A stretch of DNA of 64,000 bases from Pseudomonas sp. 30_B (GTDB lineage Bacteria; Pseudomonadota; Gammaproteobacteria; Pseudomonadales; Pseudomonadaceae), in contig NZ_JAFGYY010000004.1 of the NCBI RefSeq assembly GCF_017491605.1, positions 224,011 through 288,010 on the forward strand, read 5' to 3'. The notes under the pieces were generated by a model, which saw only the letters and a program-made list of their open reading frames with translations, searched no databases and was not told the origin of the DNA. The position numbers and the translations under genes are program-made. This document shows, piece by piece, positions 26,931 through 35,297 of this stretch (positions are counted from its first letter, which is position 1; the number at the start of each line of letters is the position of its first letter).

Positions 26931-27566
26931 ATGCTGTCCGAAAAAAAGACCTTGAACGTGATTGTGGCCGATGCCCAGCCGATGATCGGCTGGGGGCTGG
27001 AGCATTATCTGGCCGACCACTGCGACGCTCAGGTGAAAGCCTATGTCAGCGACACGGAGAGTCTGCTGACCGCTTTGAGCGAATGGACCGATACCGACCT
27101 GCTGATCATGGAAATGGCGTTGCCGGGAGAGCGTGGGCGCGACGGCGTACACCTCATCGAATGGCTGCGCCGCCACTATCCCAACGTACAGATCCTGGTG
27201 TACTCGCTGCTCGGCGCCCCGCTGATGGCGGCGTCGGTGGTGAAGTGCGGTGCGCTGGGCTACGTTTGCAAGCGCAGCGCCCTGAGCGTGCTCACCGATG
27301 CGATTCAGCGCGTTCGCCGTGGCGAAACCTACATCGACCCGACGCTGCGCCAGCCGCGCCATACCGGACGACCGCTGAGCCCCACCGAGATGGATATCAT
27401 CCGCCGCCTCGCCCACGGCGCTACCGTTGGCGAGATCGCCGAGCGCACCAACCGCAGCGTCTCGACCATCAGCACCCACAAGCGCAACGCCATGCAGAAG
27501 CTGGGCCTGACCAGTGACGCGCAGCTGGTCGCCTTCGGCGTACTGGACTGGCTCGGCGAGGTCTGA
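26931..27566 (+). CDS. NarL/FixJ-type response regulator with Asp-to-Glu receiver
   Basis: A 211-residue regulator with an N-terminal receiver (about 8-125) and a C-terminal LuxR HTH (about 145-205: LSPTEMDIIRRLAHGATVGEIAERT, then SVSTISTHKRN in pattern). The receiver keeps part of the acidic pocket (VIVADAQP) and the switch Lys (GYVCKRS). At the usual phospho-acceptor position the sequence is LLIMEMALPG, so Asp is replaced by Glu (codon GAA). It is probably a pseudo-receiver, either constitutively active or controlled without phosphorylation. No histidine kinase lies nearby. The topology resembles RcsB/BvgA-like regulators. Confidence 0.85.
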   Translation: MLSEKKTLNVIVADAQPMIGWGLEHYLADHCDAQVKAYVSDTESLLTALSEWTDTDLLIMEMALPGERGRDGVHLIEWLRRHYPNVQILVYSLLGAPLMAASVVKCGALGYVCKRSALSVLTDAIQRVRRGETYIDPTLRQPRHTGRPLSPTEMDIIRRLAHGATVGEIAERTNRSVSTISTHKRNAMQKLGLTSDAQLVAFGVLDWLGEV

Positions 27567-27689
27567 CGCCTCACACCCCACGCGGCGCTGGTCAGCGGTA
27601 ACTGTAACGCGCACAATCCCTGTCACTGTTCTGGAACAGTTGCGGCTTTTTAGCTACTGTTTCGGTCCAATGACCGAGGGATGGCCGTC

Positions 27690-29129
27690 ATGTCCAATCT
27701 GCTTCTGTACCAGCGCATCGCCCAGCAACTGGCCGAAGACATCCGCCGTGGTGTCTACCAGCCGGGCGAGCGCGTGCCGTCCGTGCGCAAGCTGAGCACC
27801 CAGCTCAACGTCAGCCATGCCACGGTGTTGCAGGCCTATGCCACCCTCGAAGACCAGGGGCTGATCCGCGCGCGTCCGCAGTCCGGCTACTACGTGCATC
27901 GCACGCCGGCGTTGACTGCGTCGACCCCGGATATCGCCCGGGTCGAGCGTCCCGGCCTGGTCACCCGCAGCAGCATCATCAACCAGGTGCTCGCCGAGGC
28001 GCGCCGCGAAGGCGTGTTCCCGCTGGGCGCCGCGGTGCCGCATGTGGACTACCTCCCGGTCCGGGCGCTGCACCAGCAGTTGGCCAAGGTCACCCGCTTC
28101 TCCAGCCCGCGCGCCTTCAGCTACATGTTCAGCCCCGGCTACGAGCCGCTGCGCCGCCAGGTGGCGATCCGCATGCGCGATGCCGGCGTGGTGGTCGACC
28201 CGACCCAGGTGACCATCACCCACGGTTGCGTGGACGCCATCCACATGGCGCTTCGGGTGATGACCCGTCCGGGCGACCTGATCGCCACCGAGTCGCCGAG
28301 CTACTACGGCCTGCTGCAGTTGGCCGACATCCTCGGCCTGAAGGTCATCGAGATTCCCAGCGACCCGCTCACCGGCATCAGCCTGGAGGCGCTGCAACTG
28401 GCCGCCAACCAGTGGCCGATCAAGGCGCTGGTACTGACCCCGCGCCTGAGCAACCCGCTGGGCGGCACCATCCCCGAAGAGCGCCAGAAGCAACTGCTCA
28501 AGCTCACCGCCGAGCACAACATCGGCGTGATCGAGGACGACATCTACGGCGAGCTGATGTTCGACCAGGGCCAGACCAAGGCGCTCAAGGCCCACGACCG
28601 CGATGGCCGGGTGGTGTACTGCTCCAGCTTCTCCAAGACCATTTCCCCCGGCGTGCGCATCGGCTGGATCATCACCGAGCGTTACCAGGAGGAAATCCGC
28701 CGCCTGCAGACCTTCACCACCCATTCGGCGTGCACCGTCACCCAGATGGGCGTGGCGGCCTACCTGGAGAACGGCGGCTACGACCGGCACCTGCGCTATA
28801 TCCGCCAGGAGTACCGCAAGAACATGACCGCCTACCAGCTGGCGGTGCAGCAGTACTTCCCCGAAGGCACGCAGATGACCCGGCCCAAGGGCGGCTTCAT
28901 CCTCTGGGTCAGCCTGCCGGCCAAGGTGAATACGAAGGAGCTGCACGTGCGCGCGCTGGAGCAGGGCATCAGCATCGCGCCGGGGCTGATCTTCAGTAAC
29001 ACCGAACAGTTCAACAACTGTCTGCGCCTGACCTGCGGCATCCCCTGGGACCGCGAGGCGGAGCGGGCGATCATGACCCTCGGCATGCTGGCCTGTCAGC
29101 TGTGCCAGGAAGGGCTGATCGCGGCCTGA
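27690..29129 (+). CDS. MocR-type regulator (GntR HTH fused to class I aminotransferase)
   Basis: A 479-residue fusion. An N-terminal winged HTH of the GntR family (about residues 5-70; PSVRKLSTQLNVSHATVLQAY) precedes a fold-type I aminotransferase domain. The PLP Lys is in YCSSFSKTISPGVRIGWI (about residue 316), and IEDDIYGELMF holds the pyridine-contacting Asp. Such proteins (PdxR, GabR, TauR) regulate vitamin B6, GABA or taurine genes, often divergently; no such target is adjacent. The ATG at 27690 is preferred over 27681, because the GAGGG site immediately abuts the earlier one. Confidence 0.88.
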   Translation: MSNLLLYQRIAQQLAEDIRRGVYQPGERVPSVRKLSTQLNVSHATVLQAYATLEDQGLIRARPQSGYYVHRTPALTASTPDIARVERPGLVTRSSIINQVLAEARREGVFPLGAAVPHVDYLPVRALHQQLAKVTRFSSPRAFSYMFSPGYEPLRRQVAIRMRDAGVVVDPTQVTITHGCVDAIHMALRVMTRPGDLIATESPSYYGLLQLADILGLKVIEIPSDPLTGISLEALQLAANQWPIKALVLTPRLSNPLGGTIPEERQKQLLKLTAEHNIGVIEDDIYGELMFDQGQTKALKAHDRDGRVVYCSSFSKTISPGVRIGWIITERYQEEIRRLQTFTTHSACTVTQMGVAAYLENGGYDRHLRYIRQEYRKNMTAYQLAVQQYFPEGTQMTRPKGGFILWVSLPAKVNTKELHVRALEQGISIAPGLIFSNTEQFNNCLRLTCGIPWDREAERAIMTLGMLACQLCQEGLIAA

Positions 29130-29169
29130 TCGGCAAATCGCACCCATGCTGCAGGTGAGCACCCGTACC

Positions 29170-29250
29170 TGTAGGAGCGAGCTTGCTCGCGAACAGATCT
29201 CGCCCGGTCATATCGATGTTGGGTTGTTCGCGAGCAAGCTCGCTCCTACG
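29170..29250. repeat. REP-type inverted pair, family A copy 1
   Basis: GTAGGAGCGAGCTTGCTCGC at the left and its reverse complement at the right, about 31 bp apart. Each arm is itself a hairpin (GCGAGCttGCTCGC). This is the classic Pseudomonas REP layout, a REPIN-like doublet between the MocR gene and the VWA gene. Confidence 0.9.
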
Positions 29251-29334
29251 AAAAGCTCCGGTTCCACGCTGCGTTAACCCGTTTCCCCACAGGGTCTCGT
29301 CTGAGGAGTTGAATCCCTCCACGAGGCCGCCGCC

Positions 29335-31071
29335 ATGTCGCTTCCCGTTCACTTCCTTCGCCCTGCCGCCCAGGGCTTTGCCATCGGTCTGCTGATCGCC
29401 GTCGCCGGCTGCGGTATTTCCCGCGAGGGCGAGCCGAAGCAGAAGGCCGCCGCGAACACCGATGCCATCCAGGTCGAGCCGCTCGCCAAGCCGGCCAGCC
29501 CTCCGCCCGCGCCTCGTCTGGAGGAGAGCGCAAAGGTGCAGCGCGCCGCCGGCTACGTCGCCCAGGCTCCGGTCGCGAGCATCATGCCCGCGCCCATGGC
29601 GGACATGCAGCAGCCCGGCTACGTGGACGTGCCCCGCGAGCAATACCAGACGCTGCCGGACAACCCGATCCACTCCGTCGCCCAGGACCCGGTGTCCACT
29701 TTCAGTATCGATGTGGACACCGGCAGCTATGCCAACGTCCGGCGCATCCTCAATGAAGGCCGGCTGCCGCCCAAGGGCGCGGTGCGGCTGGAGGAAATGG
29801 TCAACTACTTCCCCTACGACTACGCGCTGCCCGGCGATGCCGCATCGCCCTTCGGCATCACCACCGAACTCGCTCCCTCGCCGTGGAACCCGAATACCCG
29901 CCTGCTGAGGATCGGCATCAAGGCGTCGGATCGCAGCGTGGCGGAACTGCCGCCGGCCAACCTGGTGTTCCTGGTGGATGTCTCCGGCTCCATGGACCGC
30001 CGCGAGGGCCTGCCGCTGGTGAAGAGCACCCTGAAGTTGCTGGTGGACCAGTTGCGCGACCAGGACAAGGTGTCCCTGGTGGTCTATGCCGGCGAATCGC
30101 GGGTGGTGCTGGAGCCGACTTCCGGACGTGACAAGGCGACCATCCGCAATGCCATCGAACAGCTCCAGGCGGGCGGTTCCACCGCCGGCGCCTCGGGCAT
30201 CGAACTGGCCTACCGGATGGCGCAGAAGGGCTATCTGGACAAGGGCATCAACCGCATCCTGCTGGCCACCGACGGCGACTTCAACGTCGGCATCAGCGAC
30301 TTCGAGACGCTCAAGCAGATGGCCGCCGAGAAGCGCCGCAGCGGCGTGTCGCTGACCACCCTCGGCTACGGCGTGGACAACTACAACGAGCAGCTCATGG
30401 AGCAGCTGGCCGATGCCGGCGACGGCAACTACGCCTACATCGACAACCTGCGCGAGGCGCGCAAGGTGCTGGTGGAGCAGCTCAGTTCGACCCTGGCGGT
30501 AGTGGCCAAGGATGTGAAGATCCAGCTCGAATTCAACCCGGCCCAGGTCAGCGAATACCGTTTGCTGGGCTACGAGAACCGCGCCCTCAAGCGCGAGGAT
30601 TTCAGCAACGACAAGGTGGATGCCGGCGAGATCGGCGCTGGGCATACGGTCACCGCGCTCTACGAGATAGTCCCGGCCGGCGGCAAGGGCTGGCTGGAGC
30701 CGTTGCGTTACCAGAACAGTGCCGCGAAAGCCGATGCCAAGGGCGATGAACTGGCCCTGCTGCGGGTGCGCTACAAGGGCCCGCAGGGCGGCGCCAGTCA
30801 ACTGATCGAGCGCCCGATCCGCGCCGCCGAGCAGCGCTCCGACATTGCCCAGGCCAGCGACGACCTGCGCTTCGCCGCCGCCGTTGCCGCCTTTGCCCAG
30901 CAACTGGAGGGCGGTCGCTACACCGGTGCCTTCGACATCGGCGATACTGTGCAGCTGGCTCGCGCCGCGCGGGGCGATGATCGCTTCGGCCTGCGTGCGG
31001 AGTTCGTCCAGCTCGCCGAGCTGGCGCAGAGCCTGCAGACCCCGGTACCCGAACAGGCACGGATCGAGTGA
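29335..31071 (+). CDS. von Willebrand factor A domain lipoprotein (YfbK-like)
   Basis: A 578-residue predicted lipoprotein (VAGC lipobox near residue 27). A Pro/Ala-rich linker is followed by the YfbK N-terminal domain (DPVSTFSIDVDTGSYANVRR), a VWA domain at about 200-390 with the metal-ion-dependent adhesion motif DVSGSMD, and a C-terminal DUF3520 domain (VKIQLEFNPAQVSEYRL). The VWA domain should bind a divalent cation and a protein partner in the periplasm. The stop is one base from the GTG of the ECF sigma gene, so it is co-expressed with it. Function is unknown. Confidence 0.85.
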   Translation: MSLPVHFLRPAAQGFAIGLLIAVAGCGISREGEPKQKAAANTDAIQVEPLAKPASPPPAPRLEESAKVQRAAGYVAQAPVASIMPAPMADMQQPGYVDVPREQYQTLPDNPIHSVAQDPVSTFSIDVDTGSYANVRRILNEGRLPPKGAVRLEEMVNYFPYDYALPGDAASPFGITTELAPSPWNPNTRLLRIGIKASDRSVAELPPANLVFLVDVSGSMDRREGLPLVKSTLKLLVDQLRDQDKVSLVVYAGESRVVLEPTSGRDKATIRNAIEQLQAGGSTAGASGIELAYRMAQKGYLDKGINRILLATDGDFNVGISDFETLKQMAAEKRRSGVSLTTLGYGVDNYNEQLMEQLADAGDGNYAYIDNLREARKVLVEQLSSTLAVVAKDVKIQLEFNPAQVSEYRLLGYENRALKREDFSNDKVDAGEIGAGHTVTALYEIVPAGGKGWLEPLRYQNSAAKADAKGDELALLRVRYKGPQGGASQLIERPIRAAEQRSDIAQASDDLRFAAAVAAFAQQLEGGRYTGAFDIGDTVQLARAARGDDRFGLRAEFVQLAELAQSLQTPVPEQARIE

Positions 31072-31072
31072 T

Positions 31073-31663
31073 GTGAACATACCCCTCAGGGACGACAGTG
31101 ACGCCGCACTGCTGCGGCGTTATCGACAAGGTGACGCCGAGGCCTTCGCCGAGCTCTACGCTCGCCATCGCCTCGGCCTGTTCCGCTTTCTCTGCGGCCT
31201 GTGCGGCGACAACGCACAGGCCGAGGAAGTCTTCCAGGAAACCTGGCTGAGTCTGGTGCGCAGCGACAGCCAGCCGGGATCGGCCAGCTTCAAGACCTGG
31301 CTTTACCAGATCGGCCGTAACCGGCTGATCGACCACTGGCGCAAGCTCGGTCGGCACCAGGGGCGCCAGGAGAGCTTCGATGAGCAATTGCACGGCGAAG
31401 CGCTGTCCGGCGAAAGCGAGGACCCCGAGCGCGAGCTGGTCCTGAGCCGTGATCAACAGCGCCTGCAGGGCGCGCTGGAGGCGCTGCCAGAGGAACAGCG
31501 CGAAGTGTTCCTGCTGCGCGCCCACGGCGACCTGGAACTGAACGAGATTGCCGAGCTGACGCGAACCCCGGCCGAGACGGTGAAGAGCCGGCTGCGCTAC
31601 GCGATGCAGAAACTGCGCCGGTTGCTGTCCGACCCGGCGGCGACCGAGGAGGTGAGCCCATGA
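31073..31663 (+). CDS. ECF-family RNA polymerase sigma factor
   Basis: A 196-residue sigma factor. Sigma region 2 spans about 15-85 (FAELYARHRLGLFRFL, FQETWLSLVRS, FKTWLYQIGRNRLIDHWRK) and region 4 about 130-185 (LPEEQREVFLLRAHGDL, then TPAETVKSRLRYAMQKLRR). The start is GTG at 31073, one base after the VWA stop, with no ATG at the family N-terminus. The next gene overlaps by four bases and encodes a single-pass membrane protein in the usual place of an anti-sigma factor. Target promoters are unknown. Confidence 0.9.
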   Translation: MNIPLRDDSDAALLRRYRQGDAEAFAELYARHRLGLFRFLCGLCGDNAQAEEVFQETWLSLVRSDSQPGSASFKTWLYQIGRNRLIDHWRKLGRHQGRQESFDEQLHGEALSGESEDPERELVLSRDQQRLQGALEALPEEQREVFLLRAHGDLELNEIAELTRTPAETVKSRLRYAMQKLRRLLSDPAATEEVSP

Positions 31664-32298
31664 ACCGCGATCCGCACGAGCAGGAGCTGCTCGAGCACTA
31701 CCGCCGGCACAGCGATGAGCAGCCGTCGGCGCAGCTGGACGCGCGCATCCTGGCCGCTGCACGTGCCGCCGTGCAATTGCGCAAACCGAGCCTGGCCGAA
31801 CGCCTGCGCCACTGGCTGCTGGGCTCCGGCAGCCGCCAGCGCTGGGGTGTCGCCGTGGCCGGTCTGGCGACTCTGGGGATTGGTCTGAGCCTGACGATGC
31901 GCACTTTCGAGGAAGCGCCGCAGCGGTTCGACGCGCCCGTCGCACCGGCGATGATGCAAGCGGCGCCACCGGCTCCGAAGCCTGCCATGGCCCCTGCTGC
32001 GCCCCCCGCCGCCGAGCCGGCGGAGGCCAAGCGCAAGGCCGAGTCCGTCGCCCGTGGCATCACCAACCAGCAGCCTGCGGCGAAGGTGTCCGGTGCGCTG
32101 GCGGAGGAGGCCGCGTCCGTCACCGCGATGGCAGATGCCATGGCGCCGGATGAGCCCCAGGCCAGTCTGCTGCGCCTGCGCGTGTTGCAGGAGCAGGGCA
32201 GGGAGGATGACGCTCGTGCGCTGCGCCAAACCCTGCAGCGGCAGTTCCCGAAGCTGGATATCGACGCCGCGCTGCGCGCTCTTCCGCCCAAGCCTTGA
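31660..32298 (+). CDS. Single-pass membrane protein, possible anti-sigma factor
   Basis: A 212-residue protein with a charged cytoplasmic N-terminus (about 60 residues, ELLEHYRRHSDEQPSAQLDARI), one transmembrane helix (about 66-82) and a Pro/Ala-rich periplasmic segment. The C-terminus carries a short helical domain with LLRLRVLQEQGREDDARALR. No zinc-binding HxxxCxxC motif is seen, so it is not a ZAS-type anti-sigma. Position and topology after an ECF sigma gene make an anti-sigma or sigma-regulator role likely but unproven. Confidence 0.65.
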   Translation: MNRDPHEQELLEHYRRHSDEQPSAQLDARILAAARAAVQLRKPSLAERLRHWLLGSGSRQRWGVAVAGLATLGIGLSLTMRTFEEAPQRFDAPVAPAMMQAAPPAPKPAMAPAAPPAAEPAEAKRKAESVARGITNQQPAAKVSGALAEEAASVTAMADAMAPDEPQASLLRLRVLQEQGREDDARALRQTLQRQFPKLDIDAALRALPPKP

Positions 32299-32306
32299 CC
32301 GATGAC

Positions 32307-32330
32307 AGGCCGCCGCAAGGCGGCCTTTGA
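32307..32330 (+). terminator. Hairpin after the VWA-sigma operon
   Basis: AGGCCGCC / GGCGGCCT around GCAA (32307-32326), followed by only TTTG. A likely terminator with a short T-tract. Confidence 0.6.
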
Positions 32331-32429
32331 CAGACTCAGGGGGTAGCAGTAAATCCTTGTGATAACTGGCCTCTTGCCATGGCCTTCGACTCGCGCCAGC
32401 ATTGCGCGTTTTTTCCCGCTTGCCCGATC

Positions 32430-33008
32430 ATGAAGTACAGTCGAATCCTCCTTGCCGCCTGCCTGACACTGCTACTCGCCGCCTGTGGCGACGAGCACAA
32501 GGACAAGGCTCCCAGCCCGCCGCCCGCGCAGTCCACAGCAGCGCCCATCGCCGCGCCGGCACCGAAGCCGGCCGCTGAACAGCCGCGCGAGTCGGAAGCC
32601 GCGCCGTCCGCGGCCGAGCCGGTGGCGTCGGCCAAGGCGCCAGCGATTGAATCGGCGACCAAGCCCGAAGCGAAAGCGCCTGCCAGGCACGAGGGGGAGG
32701 CGGCCCCCAAGGCGAGGACGGTGAAGAAGCCGGAGGTTGATCCCGCCATCAAGCATCCGCTGCCACCGGTGACACTGGATCTGCGTCTGCCCAGGGACCT
32801 GGTGAAGCAGCTGCAGCCGGACGAGCCGGTGCTGGAAGTGGAAGAGAAACCGATCCTGCCGCCGATGTTCGGTGAGAAGACCGGACAGAGTCCGTTCGAA
32901 GTGGGTGGCCGGCTGATCCAGCGCGAACGCAACGAACGCGAAACCAACGACGACAGCTGGCACTCGGAAATCCGCGGCGCGGAGCTGCAGTTCCAGTTCC
33001 GCAACTGA
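32430..33008 (+). CDS. Pro/Ala-rich lipoprotein of unknown function
   Basis: A 192-residue predicted lipoprotein (LAAC lipobox; MKYSRILLAACLTLLLAAC). About 95 residues of low-complexity Pro/Ala/Lys/Glu sequence follow. The more conserved C-terminal part includes HPLPPVTLDLRLPRDLV and EEKPILPPMFGEK. The linker probably spans the periplasm. An ATG at 32379 is rejected because the signal sequence starts at 32430. I do not recognise a function; homologues are sometimes mislabelled as translation factor-like because of the repetitive region. Confidence 0.7.
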   Translation: MKYSRILLAACLTLLLAACGDEHKDKAPSPPPAQSTAAPIAAPAPKPAAEQPRESEAAPSAAEPVASAKAPAIESATKPEAKAPARHEGEAAPKARTVKKPEVDPAIKHPLPPVTLDLRLPRDLVKQLQPDEPVLEVEEKPILPPMFGEKTGQSPFEVGGRLIQRERNERETNDDSWHSEIRGAELQFQFRN

Positions 33009-33014
33009 TCTGCC

Positions 33015-33055
33015 GCTGTAGGAGCGAGGGGGACGCCTGGTTCTTGCTCGCGCAC
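33015..33055. repeat. Degenerate REP arm
   Basis: TGTAGGAGCGAG followed, after a non-matching stretch, by TTGCTCGCGCAC: a decayed family A REP unit beside the intact family B pair. Confidence 0.5.
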
Positions 33056-33093
33056 CGCACGCTGCCGGGACTTCAGGGCGAGCATCGATGCAG

Positions 33094-33176
33094 ATCGCGG
33101 ACAGAGTCCGCTCCTACGAAACGCTGTCCAGTACGCGCGCCAGTCTGCTTGTGTAGGAGCGGACTCTGTCCGCGAT
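33094..33176. repeat. REP-type inverted pair, family B copy 1
   Basis: ATCGCGGACAGAGTCCGCTC at the left and its reverse complement form (GAGCGGACTCTGTCCGCGAT) at the right. Each arm is an internal hairpin (GCGGACagaGTCCGC). It lies in the gap between the lipoprotein gene and the 3' end of atuH. Confidence 0.88.
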
Positions 33177-33208
33177 GGAACTCCAATCAGGCACCGCGAT
33201 ACCCGTGG

Positions 33209-33246
33209 CGTAGGGCATACAACCGCGAACGGTTGTACGCCCTACG
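33209..33246. repeat. Intergenic palindrome downstream of atuH
   Basis: CGTAGGGCATACAACCG / CGGTTGTACGCCCTACG around CGAA: a nearly perfect 17-bp stem with one mismatch. It could terminate atu transcription (minus strand) but lacks a T-tract; more likely a repeat element. Confidence 0.65.
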
Positions 33247-33255
33247 GGGCGAATC

Positions 33256-35082
33256 TCAGAACCGATACTCGCCGCGCCGGATCGCCTCGAACAGCCCGCC
33301 ATCCAGTGCACGGTAGCTCGCCTCGCCGGGCAGGCGGACGAACAGGGCTTCGCTCACCTGTTGCGGGTCGTAGGCGCTGCGTTTGAGGTCGGTCTTCTTG
33401 TACTTGAAGGTTCCGGTGGTCTCGACCTGCTGCAACAGGCGCAGGAACAGCGGCACGGCGTAGGCCGGCAGCGCGCAGTCCAGGTGCTCGGCCAGTTGCG
33501 TGCCGTCGAGGCTGGCGCCATCGCGCAGGCGCAGCGCGGCCATCCCGCAGCGGCCGTTGGTGCCGGGAATCTCCACGCCATAGACCACCGCATCCTCGAC
33601 GGCCGGGAAGGCGCCCAGGGCGTTTTCCACCTCGGTGGTCGAGACGTTCTCGCCTTTCCAGCGGAAGGTGTCGCCCAGGCGGTCGACGAACTGGGTGTGC
33701 TTGAAGCCGATGTCGCGCATCAGGTCGCCGGTGTTGAACCAGGCATCGCCCTTCTTGAACACGTCGCGGTAGATCACCGCCTCGCTCTTGGACGGGTCGG
33801 TGTAACCATCGAACGGCCACTTGTCGCTGATCTCGCTGATCAGCAGGCCCGCCTCGCCCTTGTCGACCTTCTCCATGAAGCCCTTGGCGCCGCGCACCGG
33901 CTGGTCGTTCTCCAGGTCGTAGCGCACGATGGCGTAGGTGGCGGGGGAGAAGCCCACGGTGTTGTCGAAGTTGAAGACGTTGGTGAAGCCGATGTTGCCT
34001 TCGCTGGAGGCGTAGAACTCGGTGATCCGCTCGATGCCGAAGCGCTCCTTGAACTCGTTCCAGATCGACGGGCGAAGGCCGTTGCCGATCATGCAGGTCA
34101 GGCTGTTGCCGCGTTCCTCCGGGCATTCCGGCTGGTTGAGCAGGTAGCGGCAAAGCTCGCCGATGTAGCCGAAGCAGGTGGCCTGGTAGGTCTTCACGTC
34201 CTTCCAGAAGGCGCTGGCGGAGAAACGACGGCGCAGGGCGATGGCCGCGCCGCCGGCCAGCGCCGCGCTCCAGCACACGGTGACGGCGTTGTTGTGGTAG
34301 CAGGGCAGGGTCAGGTAGATCACGTCGCTGTGCGTAAGGCCTAATCCTGAATGACCGAAGCCGCCGTAGGCCTTGATCCACTTGCCGTGGCTCATGATCG
34401 AGGCTTTCGGCAGGCCGGTGGTGCCGGAGGTGTAGATGTAGAAGCAGGCGTCCTTCAGGCGGACCTGGGCGGTTTCCGCCAGGTTGGTCGAGTTCTGCTC
34501 CTGGGCCATGCGCATCAGGTTGTGCCAGCCCACCGGCGGCTGGCTGGGTTCGCTCAGGGTGTCGCCGTCGGCCACCCAGTAGCAGCGTCCGCCGCTGTTT
34601 TCCAGCACCGGACGGACATCCTCGAAGGCTTCGCGCAGTTCCTCGCCGACCACGAAGTGGCTGGGCTTGACCAGGTTGAGGCTATGGCTGAGCACCTGGC
34701 CGCGCTGGGTGGTGTTGACCAGTGCGCCGATGGCGCCGAGCTTGGCCAGCGCGGCGAGCACCACCATCAGCTCGGCGCGGTTCTCCAGCATCACGGCGAC
34801 TACGCTGCCATGGCCCACGCCCTCGGCCTGGAAGGCTCGCGCCAGGCGGTTGGCCCAGCCGTTGAAAAGGGCGTAGGACAGGCGTCGGCGTTCATCGATC
34901 AGCGCTGGATTGTCCGGATACAGGCGTGCGGCGCGCTCCAGCGCCCAGCCCAGGGAGAGATTCTTCTCGCGGTTGCGGATGCCGGTGTAGTACAGCCCGC
35001 GCAACATGCGCGGCACGCGGCCGAGGGTGGCCGGCAGATGGGCGAGGAAGCGGGTCGGGGTAATCAGGTCGGCGTGGGTCAT
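33256..35082 (-). CDS. atuH: Very-long-chain acyl-CoA synthetase-type ligase, AtuH
   Basis: A 608-residue adenylate-forming enzyme of the FATP/very-long-chain acyl-CoA synthetase type. The AMP-binding signature YIYTSGTTGLPKA is near residue 213; FYASSEGN and the C-terminal TGDLMRDIG / DRLGDTFRWKGENVSTTEVE motifs follow. In the atu pathway a ligase is needed to activate citronellate or geranylate as CoA thioesters, and AtuH is the candidate. It is the last gene of the cluster and is separated from atuG by a palindromic repeat. Confidence 0.85.
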   Translation of the reverse strand: MTHADLITPTRFLAHLPATLGRVPRMLRGLYYTGIRNREKNLSLGWALERAARLYPDNPALIDERRRLSYALFNGWANRLARAFQAEGVGHGSVVAVMLENRAELMVVLAALAKLGAIGALVNTTQRGQVLSHSLNLVKPSHFVVGEELREAFEDVRPVLENSGGRCYWVADGDTLSEPSQPPVGWHNLMRMAQEQNSTNLAETAQVRLKDACFYIYTSGTTGLPKASIMSHGKWIKAYGGFGHSGLGLTHSDVIYLTLPCYHNNAVTVCWSAALAGGAAIALRRRFSASAFWKDVKTYQATCFGYIGELCRYLLNQPECPEERGNSLTCMIGNGLRPSIWNEFKERFGIERITEFYASSEGNIGFTNVFNFDNTVGFSPATYAIVRYDLENDQPVRGAKGFMEKVDKGEAGLLISEISDKWPFDGYTDPSKSEAVIYRDVFKKGDAWFNTGDLMRDIGFKHTQFVDRLGDTFRWKGENVSTTEVENALGAFPAVEDAVVYGVEIPGTNGRCGMAALRLRDGASLDGTQLAEHLDCALPAYAVPLFLRLLQQVETTGTFKYKKTDLKRSAYDPQQVSEALFVRLPGEASYRALDGGLFEAIRRGEYRF

Positions 35083-35220
35083 GGCTCTCGCGCTTTGTCG
35101 TTGTTCTGCGGGAACTGGCGTCCCATCACTCTAGGAGGTGTTTGCGCATCGAGGCTATGACTCGGACGCGCGGTGCGTCAGGCAGTTCGGCAAATGGGGC
35201 GCCGAAGGGACAGCGGCACG

Positions 35221-35293
35221 CCGTAGGATGGGTGGAGCCTGCGATACCCATCTCTTGCGGCATGGGTATCGCTCCGCTCCACCCATCCTACGG
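35221..35293. repeat. Long palindromic repeat between atuG and atuH
   Basis: CCGTAGGATGGGTGGAGC...GCGATACCCAT and ATGGGTATCGC...GCTCCACCCATCCTACGG form a hairpin of about 73 bp with small internal loops. The type is a dispersed Pseudomonas intergenic repeat. The 215-bp gap contains nothing else. Confidence 0.85.
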
Positions 35294-35297
35294 ATAG

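Noticed and set aside
33015..33176. Possible CRISPR-like repeat cluster suggested by recurring 20-25 bp motifs
   Set aside because: The motifs are inverted REP pairs rather than direct repeats with regular spacers, and no cas gene is present.
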